From positions 1 to 64,000 of the forward strand of contig NZ_CYPW01000004.1 in assembly GCF_001458175.1 (NCBI RefSeq): DNA of 64,000 nt. Direction: 5' to 3'. The notes below the pieces were generated by a model. The model ran no database searches. It saw only the letters and a program-made list of their open reading frames with translations, and was not told the DNA's origin. Below are positions 1 through 6,557 of this stretch, piece by piece. The stretch comes from Shimia marina (lineage in GTDB: Bacteria; Pseudomonadota; Alphaproteobacteria; Rhodobacterales; Rhodobacteraceae). The stretch's first letter is position 1. The number at the start of each line of letters is the position of its first letter. The position numbers were made by a program, and so were the translations under genes.

Positions 1-75
1 CCGCTCAGCAGGCCTTGACCGCAACCTAATCACAAGAAAGAAACAGGAACGGATTCTACATCCAAACGGCCCGGA

Positions 76-525
76 TCAAGGGGCTGGGTCAAGTGCGGCA
101 CGCTGACCTGTGCTGTCGATCTCATCAGAGCTGGCACCGGCGGGGACCAGCAACAGCCCACTGCGCGGCGGCTGAAGGGAGGCGTCGGGCGTGTCGAGTT
201 GGTCATAGGCCCAGCCCCAGCACCAGACCCGATCCACCCATCCCTTCATCATGGCAGGCATGCCCCACCAATAGAGCGGGAATACCAGACAGATCGCATC
301 AGCCCGCGCGATACGCGCGTGTTCTTCAGGCAGATCCGGAGGCAGGTTTGTGGTGCCGTTGCTGCTGATGTCTTCCATCGACCAGATGGGGGAGAAACCT
401 TCGGCGTGCAGGTCGGCCAGTTCGGTGGTGTGACCGGCGGCTTCGGCACCGGCCATGAAGCGACGTGCGGCAGCGGCGCTGAAGGCGTGTGGGTTTGGGT
501 GATCCAGAACGGTGAGAACGTGCAT
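76..525 (-). CDS. NAD(P)H quinone oxidoreductase, flavodoxin-fold, C-terminally short
   Basis: The protein begins MHVLTVLDHPNPHAFS and carries the family signature LVFPLYWWGMPAMMKGWVDRV at about residues 80-100, typical of MdaB/KefF/NQO-type FMN-dependent quinone reductases that detoxify quinones in the cytoplasm. An AGAGG box lies just upstream of the ATG. Family members usually run about 190-200 residues; this one stops at 149, just after the conserved GQRAALD segment. I read the remaining 75 bases in the other two frames and found no continuation of the family C-terminus, so this is a real truncation or an old deletion, not a simple one-base frameshift. The FMN-binding core is present, but activity is uncertain. 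Confidence 0.7.
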   Translation of the reverse strand: MHVLTVLDHPNPHAFSAAAARRFMAGAEAAGHTTELADLHAEGFSPIWSMEDISSNGTTNLPPDLPEEHARIARADAICLVFPLYWWGMPAMMKGWVDRVWCWGWAYDQLDTPDASLQPPRSGLLLVPAGASSDEIDSTGQRAALDPAP

Positions 526-631
526 TTTGACCTCTTTGACGTGCCGTGCAGATGCAATTGAGGGTAGCCTAGGATCTCAACCTAACTTGAGGGCAAGCTG
601 AAAGTTTTATGGTTTTACAGGGGAGTAAAAG

Positions 632-754
632 CCCGACCCCAACAAAGGAAACGACAGGACGTTGGGGTCGGGAGGAATGGTCGCACAGCGCCTGGGAAGC
701 GCGGGAAGCGTGCGACCGGGATCGGGGCAGAGAAATGGGATGAAAACTGCCCCG
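632..754 (-). other. Three tandem perfect stem-loops (3' UTR or small RNA candidate)
   Basis: Three consecutive inverted repeats lie just downstream of the small membrane protein gene: an 8-bp stem at 723-730/747-754, an 8-bp stem at 679-686/710-717 and a 12-bp stem at 632-643/661-672. Read on the minus strand, the last is followed by CTTTTACTCC, so it may act as a terminator. The single-stranded link between the last two contains CCTCCC, a motif used by some Rhodobacter stress small RNAs. The stems are seen directly; an RNA function is inference. Confidence 0.45.
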
Positions 755-761
755 AATGGGA

Positions 762-989
762 TCACTTGTCAGCGTCTCCGGGGATGAGGAGCGGGGGGCG
801 TGGTCCGGAGGGGGCAGGCAATGCGGAGGTGGGGGCGGATGGCACATTGGCAGCGCAGGCATGTGCTGGATCTGCGCGCAGTGGGGTGCTGCCAAGACCA
901 AGCACCAATGCGCCGGTGGCGATGGTCAGCCCGCTGCCGAAGATGGTCAGGACAACAGTTTTGGCGATGGTGGGCAGGGAGGGAAACAT
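762..989 (-). CDS. Small hypothetical protein with one hydrophobic segment
   Basis: A 75-residue ORF with an AAAGGA ribosome-binding site about 7 bases before the ATG. Residues about 8-32 form a hydrophobic stretch (TVVLTIFGSGLTIATGALVL) that could be a signal peptide or membrane helix, and the C-terminus is rich in Ala and Pro. I do not recognise a family. It is divergent from the AraC-family gene and followed on its own strand by the stem-loop array. Several overlapping plus-strand ORFs here lack ribosome-binding sites and are less convincing. Confidence 0.5.
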   Translation of the reverse strand: MFPSLPTIAKTVVLTIFGSGLTIATGALVLGLGSTPLRADPAHACAANVPSAPTSALPAPSGPRPPLLIPGDADK

Positions 990-1180
990 CTCTCAGTCCT
1001 TTCTTTTGTGCAGTTTGCTGCTGGAGTTACCGATCAGTAAACCAACGTTGGGTCACGAATATTGACAGGGCATGCCAAAGACTTGACAGCAGGCGTCAAA
1101 GCCTGTGATGCACGTCACATGCCCGTGATCGCGACAGGCGGGCGTGCTGTCAGATACAAGTTTTTTATGTGAGGTGGGCC

Positions 1181-2203
1181 GTGGCCGCCATTTCTTCGAT
1201 TTATGCGAGAAAGCAGATTGCCAATGCGGTGCGTCTTTCAGACAAAGCGCCGCTTTATGAAATGGTCGATCTGACGCCTGAGACGGCACAGGACCCCGCT
1301 GTCATGGTGCCTTTTCCGCTGTATCTGGATCTGCTGGAGACCATCGCAGAAAGCGAATGGCCGGATTTGCAGTTTCACATGAAGACCTGCGCCAGCATGC
1401 GGTGTGACGAATTTGGGGTCTTTGGCTTGGCGTTCAAAACCGCGCCGACCATCCAGCAGGGGTTTCAGCGGATTTCGCAATACATTCGCCTGCACAACCG
1501 TGTGTCTGATTTCTATGCCGAGCAGAGGGGCGATCAATATGTCTGGTCGGTGAAGGGCCCGCCGGTGACACGGCTGGGGGCGGCGCTGTCGCATGAAGCG
1601 GCGCTGGCGACCACCTTGACCCTATGTCGGGAGGCGACAGGCACGGCGCTGACGCCCAGGCATGTGCAGTTTGTGCACGAGCGCGAAGGGTCGATTGAGA
1701 CGCTGGTGACCCATTTCGGTTGTGAACCGCAGTTTGGGGCCGAAACAGATGCGATGATCTTTGACATGGCACAGGTGACGCAGGCCAGTGCGCTGGGTGA
1801 TGTGGCGATCTGGGAATATATGACGCAGCAGCTTGATCAGGCGCTGGAGCAACTGGATGGCGAAGCCTTGCCATTCGAGGCGCAGGTGGTTGAGGAAATC
1901 GCCAAACTGCTGAGTGGCGGGGTGCCGCATTTGTCGGAGGTGTCTTCTCTTATGGGGCTGGGGGAGCGCACGTTCCAGCGGCGTCTGTCGGAGCGCGGCA
2001 AGACCTTTCAGGCGCTGGTGGATCAGGCGCGGCATCAATTGGCGCAGCAGCTTGTTGCGGCGTCGAGCTACTCTCTGGTGGAGATTGCGTTTTTGACGGG
2101 GTTTTCCGAGCAGAGCGCCTTTTCGCGGGCTTTCAAACGTTGGTCAGGGCAGTCACCCAAAGCCTATCGTTTGTCCCTTCAGGATGGGGCTTTGCGCCCT
2201 TGA
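1181..2203 (+). CDS. AraC family transcriptional regulator
   Basis: The N-terminal ~210 residues resemble the arabinose-binding-like sensor domain (PF12625 type) found in OruR/ArgR-like regulators. The C-terminal ~100 residues hold the paired AraC helix-turn-helix with LSEVSSLMGLGERTFQRRL and the closing signature IAFLTGFSEQSAFSRAFKRWSG. The reading frame is open from a GTG at 1169, but a GAGG box at 1171-1174 sits six bases before the GTG at 1181, so I prefer 1181. It is divergent from the small membrane protein. The ligand and target genes cannot be deduced; the neighbouring quinone reductase is one possibility, as inference only. Confidence 0.9.
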   Translation: MAAISSIYARKQIANAVRLSDKAPLYEMVDLTPETAQDPAVMVPFPLYLDLLETIAESEWPDLQFHMKTCASMRCDEFGVFGLAFKTAPTIQQGFQRISQYIRLHNRVSDFYAEQRGDQYVWSVKGPPVTRLGAALSHEAALATTLTLCREATGTALTPRHVQFVHEREGSIETLVTHFGCEPQFGAETDAMIFDMAQVTQASALGDVAIWEYMTQQLDQALEQLDGEALPFEAQVVEEIAKLLSGGVPHLSEVSSLMGLGERTFQRRLSERGKTFQALVDQARHQLAQQLVAASSYSLVEIAFLTGFSEQSAFSRAFKRWSGQSPKAYRLSLQDGALRP

Positions 2204-2206
2204 GGG

Positions 2207-2869
2207 CTATGCTTGCGCGGCCTGTTCTTTGGCGGCCTTCTTAAGCAGCTTCCATGAGCGGGCAGAAAGATGGGGCCGGGCGTTTTGGAGGGGGATGTTG
2301 CGCCGGTGCAGGAAGCTGGCCAGCGCGTAGGCGCGGGTGGGTTGGCGCAGGTAGCCGGACCAGCCGAGGTCATCGGCATTTTGCAGCTGAATGACCCCAA
2401 ACCCCGCAATGATACAGCTCAGGTCCGTGGCCAGCTCATGGGCTTGGATGCCGCCGGGAAAATCGTCGACCACATCATGAAGCTGTGCATGCATGACCTC
2501 ATGGGCCAATGTGTTGATCAATGAGATCGGGCGATTGAGAAGCTCTGGGTCATAGGTGATCAGCGCGGTCTCACCGTCACTCTGAAACGTGCCAGCAACA
2601 TCGCCTGTGGATTGATAGCTGTGGCGGTATTCGGCCGGTACAACCCCCAAGGGAGAGAGGGCGAGCGTCATCTGGTTGCCCAGATGGCGCTGTATGTCGG
2701 CGAGCACCTGTGCGGCGGTGTCCTGAGGTGCGCCTTTCCTGGCGGAGAAAAAGGCCGCTGTGGGCAGGATCAGCCTGTCCGGTGTGGGGAAGCGGGCCTC
2801 ATACCAGTCAAAGCTTTCCGCGATCCACTCTGCCATGTCGTCTGATACGGTGGGGCGAGACCAAAACAT
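2207..2869 (-). CDS. Putative zinc metallopeptidase-like protein (HExxH)
   Basis: A 220-residue protein containing HEVMH at residues 123-127 within NTLAHEVMHAQLHD, with a conserved-looking Glu at 145 (AHELATDL) that could be a third zinc ligand, as in gluzincin-like peptidases. There is no signal peptide and no clear membrane segment, so it is probably cytoplasmic. It ends only 3 bases from the convergent AraC gene. I do not recognise a named family; peptidase activity is inferred only from the motif. Confidence 0.7.
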   Translation of the reverse strand: MFWSRPTVSDDMAEWIAESFDWYEARFPTPDRLILPTAAFFSARKGAPQDTAAQVLADIQRHLGNQMTLALSPLGVVPAEYRHSYQSTGDVAGTFQSDGETALITYDPELLNRPISLINTLAHEVMHAQLHDVVDDFPGGIQAHELATDLSCIIAGFGVIQLQNADDLGWSGYLRQPTRAYALASFLHRRNIPLQNARPHLSARSWKLLKKAAKEQAAQA

Positions 2870-2916
2870 GTCTCAGACTCCAAATACAGAAATACAGAGG
2901 GGCAGGCCGGGGTGCG

Positions 2917-3417
2917 TCAGGCGTCCCGGCTCAGGCGCTCTTCGAGCACTTCAAAGGGGACCCCGGGGGTGTCCTTGGCGCCGCGGATGACCAGAGAGGT
3001 TTTCACGCTGGCCACATTGTCCGCCTTAAGCAGCTCTTCGGTCAGGAAGGTTTGGAAGGTGGAGAGATCAGGGGCGACGCATTTCAGGATGAAATCCACC
3101 TCGCCATTGAGCATGTGACACTCGCGCACCAAAGGCCACTCGCGGCAGCGGCCCTCAAAGGCAGAGAGGTCTGCTTCGGCCTGGCTGACGAGGCCGACCA
3201 TGGCAAACACCTGTACCTCAAAGCCCAGCTCGCGGCTGTCGACATCGGCATGGTAGCCACGGATATAGCCGGAGTCTTCCAGCGTGCGCACGCGGCGCAG
3301 ACAGGGCGGGGCAGAGATGCCGACGCGTTTGGCCAGCTCCACATTTGTCATGCGGCCATCCGCCTGAAGCTCTGCGAGGATTTTGCGATCAATCGGATCA
3401 AGCCGGTGTCCGGGCAT
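2917..3417 (-). CDS. Lrp/AsnC family transcriptional regulator
   Basis: A 166-residue Lrp-type protein. The N-terminal helix-turn-helix reads LDPIDRKILAELQADGRMTNVELAKRVG and is followed by the typical SAPPCLRRVRTLEDSGYIRGY linker; the C-terminal half is a RAM/AsnC ligand-binding domain (about residues 75-150). Such proteins form octamers and sense amino acids. The gene is divergent from trxB, an arrangement I know from other Rhodobacteraceae. Repeats in the shared upstream region may be its operator. The effector amino acid is unknown. Confidence 0.92.
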   Translation of the reverse strand: MPGHRLDPIDRKILAELQADGRMTNVELAKRVGISAPPCLRRVRTLEDSGYIRGYHADVDSRELGFEVQVFAMVGLVSQAEADLSAFEGRCREWPLVRECHMLNGEVDFILKCVAPDLSTFQTFLTEELLKADNVASVKTSLVIRGAKDTPGVPFEVLEERLSRDA

Positions 3418-3470
3418 GTCTCTCGTCTCGTTTGTCAGATTTGCGGTTGTTATATCACTTAAGGGAGGTT

Positions 3471-3498
3471 GCGCAATTATGTTTCGTGATAGCGCAAT
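3471..3498. promoter_or_regulatory. Candidate Lrp operator: GCGCAAT direct repeat
   Basis: GCGCAAT occurs at 3471-3477 and again at 3492-3498, exactly 21 bases apart (two helical turns), between the divergent lrp and trxB genes. The first copy forms the palindrome TTGCGCAA. Two-turn phasing suits an Lrp-type octamer, but binding is inferred. Confidence 0.35.
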
Positions 3499-3634
3499 AT
3501 CCTTTTACGGTTTTCTCGAAGGTGGCGATTTTGCAGGCAGGTTGGTTCGCTTTTCCGTGATGGGCTTTTCCTGATGCGCCGGGATGGCTATATCGGCTGT
3601 CGACTTTGAATTTGCAACGCAGAAAGGTGCCGTC

Positions 3635-4576
3635 ATGGCCGAGACAAAACACACCAAGGTTCTGATCATTGGGTCCGGGCCGGCGGGCTATACAGCGGGC
3701 GTTTATGCGAGCCGGGCCATGCTGGAGCCGGTGCTGGTGCAGGGCATTGAGCCGGGCGGGCAGCTCACCACCACGACGGAAGTGGAAAACTGGCCGTCCT
3801 TTGTGGAGGTGCAGGGGCCTGAGCTGATGATGAAGATGGAAGAGCACGCCCGGGCAATGGGCTGTGAGATCATTGGCGATATCATCACCGATCTGGATCT
3901 GAGCGCGCGCCCCTTCAAAGCCAAGGGGGACAGCGGCACGCTTTACACTGCTGACGCCGTGATCCTCGCCACCGGTGCGCGGGCCAAGTGGCTTGGGCTG
4001 GAAAGCGAAGAGGCGTTCAAAGGCTTTGGCGTGTCCGCCTGTGCGACCTGTGACGGGTTCTTCTATCGCGGTCAGGAGATCGTGGTTGTGGGCGGCGGCA
4101 ACACCGCCGTTGAGGAAGCACTGTTTTTGACCAACTTTGCCTCCAAAGTGACGCTGATCCACCGCCGTGATGAGCTGCGCGCCGAGAAGATCCTGCAGGA
4201 TCGTCTGTTCAAGAACGAGAAGATCGAAACGCTGTGGTTCCATGAGCTGGAAGAGGTTGTGGGCGATGAGATGCCCAAGGGCGTCACCGGCGTGAAGGTG
4301 AAACACGTGGAGACCGGTGAGATCACCGAGATCCCGGCAAAAGGGGTGTTCATCGCGATTGGCCATGCGCCGGCAAGCGAGTTGGTGAAAGATCAGCTGG
4401 AGCTGCACAATGGCGGCTATGTGAAGGTTGAGGCGGGAACGGCCAAGACCTCCATTCCCGGTGTGTTTGCGGCAGGCGATCTGACCGATCATGTGTACCG
4501 TCAGGCGGTGACCTCTGCGGGCATGGGCTGCATGGCGGCGCTGGATGCGGAGCGGTTCGTTGCTGAAAACAGCTGA
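3635..4576 (+). CDS. trxB: Thioredoxin-disulfide reductase
   Basis: A 313-residue low-molecular-weight thioredoxin reductase that transfers electrons from NADPH through FAD to thioredoxin. The FAD-binding GSGPAG is at residues 13-18, the redox-active CATC pair is C136/C139 ([13 protein letters not shown]), the NADPH motif is [12 protein letters not shown], and the C-terminal FAD signature is [11 protein letters not shown] chose the ATG at 3635 because AGAAAGG lies upstream of it; the frame is open from 3584 but family proteins begin MxETKHTK. A strong terminator follows at 4598. It is cytoplasmic and central to redox homeostasis. Confidence 0.97.
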   Translation: MAETKHTKVLIIGSGPAGYTAGVYASRAMLEPVLVQGIEPGGQLTTTTEVENWPSFVEVQGPELMMKMEEHARAMGCEIIGDIITDLDLSARPFKAKGDSGTLYTADAVILATGARAKWLGLESEEAFKGFGVSACATCDGFFYRGQEIVVVGGGNTAVEEALFLTNFASKVTLIHRRDELRAEKILQDRLFKNEKIETLWFHELEEVVGDEMPKGVTGVKVKHVETGEITEIPAKGVFIAIGHAPASELVKDQLELHNGGYVKVEAGTAKTSIPGVFAAGDLTDHVYRQAVTSAGMGCMAALDAERFVAENS

Positions 4577-4597
4577 CGGCATGAACTGATGTGAAGG

Positions 4598-4630
4598 CGG
4601 GGGCGTGGCACGGGCTGCGCCCCCGTTTTT
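4598..4630 (+). terminator. Rho-independent terminator of trxB
   Basis: An 8-bp G/C stem CGGGGGCG / CGCCCCCG (4598-4605 with 4618-4625) is followed by six T. Confidence 0.85.
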
Positions 4631-4762
4631 TGTGGTGCGCCCATGCGCCTTTCTCTCTGGAAGTTGATACCATTGTGCAGTCTTGCGGAGGTGTCTGTGC
4701 CTTGACCGAGGGCGGCGGCTTGGACAGGGTTGAGCAGGAGAATGAGGGAAGGACAGCGGCGT

Positions 4763-6442
4763 ATGCGGGGCTTGTGGCAGGGCAATTGGCGGGTGAAGAC
4801 GCGTATTGTGTCGGGGCTGATCCTGTTTGCCTATACGCTGTGGCATCTGATCAGTGTGGGGCTGGGGCTGTTCTCGGCGGAGTGGATGGAGCAGTCGCAG
4901 CGGGAGTTGTCGCGGCTGATCAGCAACCCTGTTGGTGGCGCGCTGCTCTACGGGGCGCTGCTGACGCATATGGGGCTTGCGCTGTATCGTCTGGCCATGC
5001 GGCGCACCTTGCGGATGCCGATGCATGAGGTTGCGCAGGTCATTTTGGGGGTGGCGATCCCATTTCTGGTGATGATCCATGTGGTGCACACCCGGTTTGC
5101 CACAAATTGGTTCGGTGTCGATCCTGATATGGGCTACATCACCGGGCTGATCTGGGACAGCAAGAGCGGCTGGCAGCAGGCAGCCTTGGTTCTGGTGGTT
5201 TGGATCCATGGCTGTATCGGGTTGCATATGTGGTTGCGGGTGGTGCCATGGTGGCGCAGGAACCTGCCGGTCTTGATGGGAGTGGCCAGCCTTTTTCCCG
5301 GCTTTGCCTTGGCGGGGTTTCTGACGCAGGGGCGCTTGCAGAAGCTGCGGTTGTTTGACCCGAACACAGGGGCGCAGCTGCGTGCGGATTATGGGTTTCC
5401 GACCGCAGAGGGCTTTGCCCGGCTGGCGGAGATCCACCGGATGGGGCTTGGCGTTTTTCTGGCGATTTTGGGCTGCGTGGCGACGATATATCTGGGGCGC
5501 AAGCTGCTTGGTGCGCGCCGGGCGGTGCGCATTCAATATGTGGATGGCCCCGAAATTCAGGGGCAGCCGGGGATGACGCTTTTGGAGATGTCGCGCACTG
5601 CCGGTGTGCCGCATATGGCGCTTTGCGGTGGGCGCGGGCGGTGCACGACCTGTCGTGTGATCGTTGAGGCGGGTCTTGAGGCGCTGCCGACAGCAGCGGC
5701 CAGCGAAGCCGCCAGTCTGGCGGCGGTGAATGCGCCCCCCAACGCGCGGCTGGCCTGTCAGTTGCGCCCCAAGGAGCCCGCCACGGTTTTGCGGGTTTAT
5801 CGAAGCGACGGACAGCAGGCGCGGGCGCATCAGAGCCTTGGGCAGGAGCGTCAGATGGCGATCCTGTTTCTGGACATGCGTGGGTTCACAGCGCGGACGA
5901 CAGGGCAGTTGCCCTATGATGTGGTTTTCCTTCTGAACCGGTTTTTTGACGCGATTGTGCCGTCGATCACCGGCGCCGGTGGCACGGTGGACAAATATCT
6001 CGGGGATGGGTTGCTGGCGGTGTTTGAGCAGGAAGATGAGGCGGCCAGCGCGCGGGCCGCCATGGAAGCCGCGATTGGCATCAGCTCTGCACTGGCAACA
6101 TTCAATCAGGCGCTGCGATCGGAAAAGGCGCAGCCGGTGGCGATTGGCATGGGGGTGCATTCCGGCACTTTGGTTATTGGGGAAATTGGCGCCGCACAGC
6201 ATGCGCCGCGCACGATCATTGGTGATACGGTGAATGCAGCCAGTCGTCTGGAGGGCGCGACCAAGGAGCTTGGGGTGGAGCTTTTGGTGTCTGAAAGTGC
6301 GTTGCGGGCTGTGGGGCAGGATGTGGATGTGCTGGATCTTGAGATTCTTGAGCTGCGCGGCGTCGCTGAACCGATGCTGGCGCTGCCGGTGCAGATTGGC
6401 AGTGACTTGCGTGAAATCCTGATGCCTGCCGCTGTGGCGTGA
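4763..6442 (+). CDS. CyaC-type redox-linked adenylate cyclase: membrane anchor, [2Fe-2S] ferredoxin and class III cyclase
   Basis: Residues about 1-245 form a six-helix membrane anchor rich in histidines (H28, H69, H106, H109, H149, H155), resembling diheme cytochrome b anchors of succinate dehydrogenase type. Residues 255-345 are a plant-type ferredoxin domain with cysteines C288, C294, C297 and C332. Residues 365-550 are a class III cyclase with metal-binding D371 and D415, specificity Lys 411 and the transition-state motif NAASRLE. This is the architecture of Sinorhizobium CyaC, reported as quinone-responsive. The frame is open from a TTG at 4730; GGGAAGGA precedes the ATG at 4763, so I start there. 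All catalytic residues are intact, so cAMP output tuned by respiratory redox state is likely. Confidence 0.88.
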   Translation: MRGLWQGNWRVKTRIVSGLILFAYTLWHLISVGLGLFSAEWMEQSQRELSRLISNPVGGALLYGALLTHMGLALYRLAMRRTLRMPMHEVAQVILGVAIPFLVMIHVVHTRFATNWFGVDPDMGYITGLIWDSKSGWQQAALVLVVWIHGCIGLHMWLRVVPWWRRNLPVLMGVASLFPGFALAGFLTQGRLQKLRLFDPNTGAQLRADYGFPTAEGFARLAEIHRMGLGVFLAILGCVATIYLGRKLLGARRAVRIQYVDGPEIQGQPGMTLLEMSRTAGVPHMALCGGRGRCTTCRVIVEAGLEALPTAAASEAASLAAVNAPPNARLACQLRPKEPATVLRVYRSDGQQARAHQSLGQERQMAILFLDMRGFTARTTGQLPYDVVFLLNRFFDAIVPSITGAGGTVDKYLGDGLLAVFEQEDEAASARAAMEAAIGISSALATFNQALRSEKAQPVAIGMGVHSGTLVIGEIGAAQHAPRTIIGDTVNAASRLEGATKELGVELLVSESALRAVGQDVDVLDLEILELRGVAEPMLALPVQIGSDLREILMPAAVA

Positions 6443-6451
6443 CAGTCGCAG

Positions 6452-6474
6452 ATGCTGCAGTTGCAGCATTTTTT
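6452..6474 (+). terminator. Rho-independent terminator after the cyclase
   Basis: ATGCTGCA / TGCAGCAT, a perfect 8-bp stem with a 2-base link, is followed by five T. Confidence 0.75.
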
Positions 6475-6520
6475 CGCCGGTGGATGAAATAATGCTTTGA
6501 GAAATCGAGATCACAACATA

Positions 6521-6540
6521 TGTGTTCATGCGTGAACACA
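6521..6540. promoter_or_regulatory. Perfect 8-4-8 palindrome, candidate MarR-type operator
   Basis: TGTGTTCA-TGCG-TGAACACA is an exact inverted repeat of 8 bases with a 4-base spacer. It lies directly before the MarR-domain coding sequence and overlaps the alternative GTG and ATG starts at 6522 and 6528, which argues for translation starting downstream at 6558. Autoregulation by the MarR domain is inferred from position and symmetry. Confidence 0.6.
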
Positions 6541-6557
6541 CTTTGAGTCGTTTGTTG

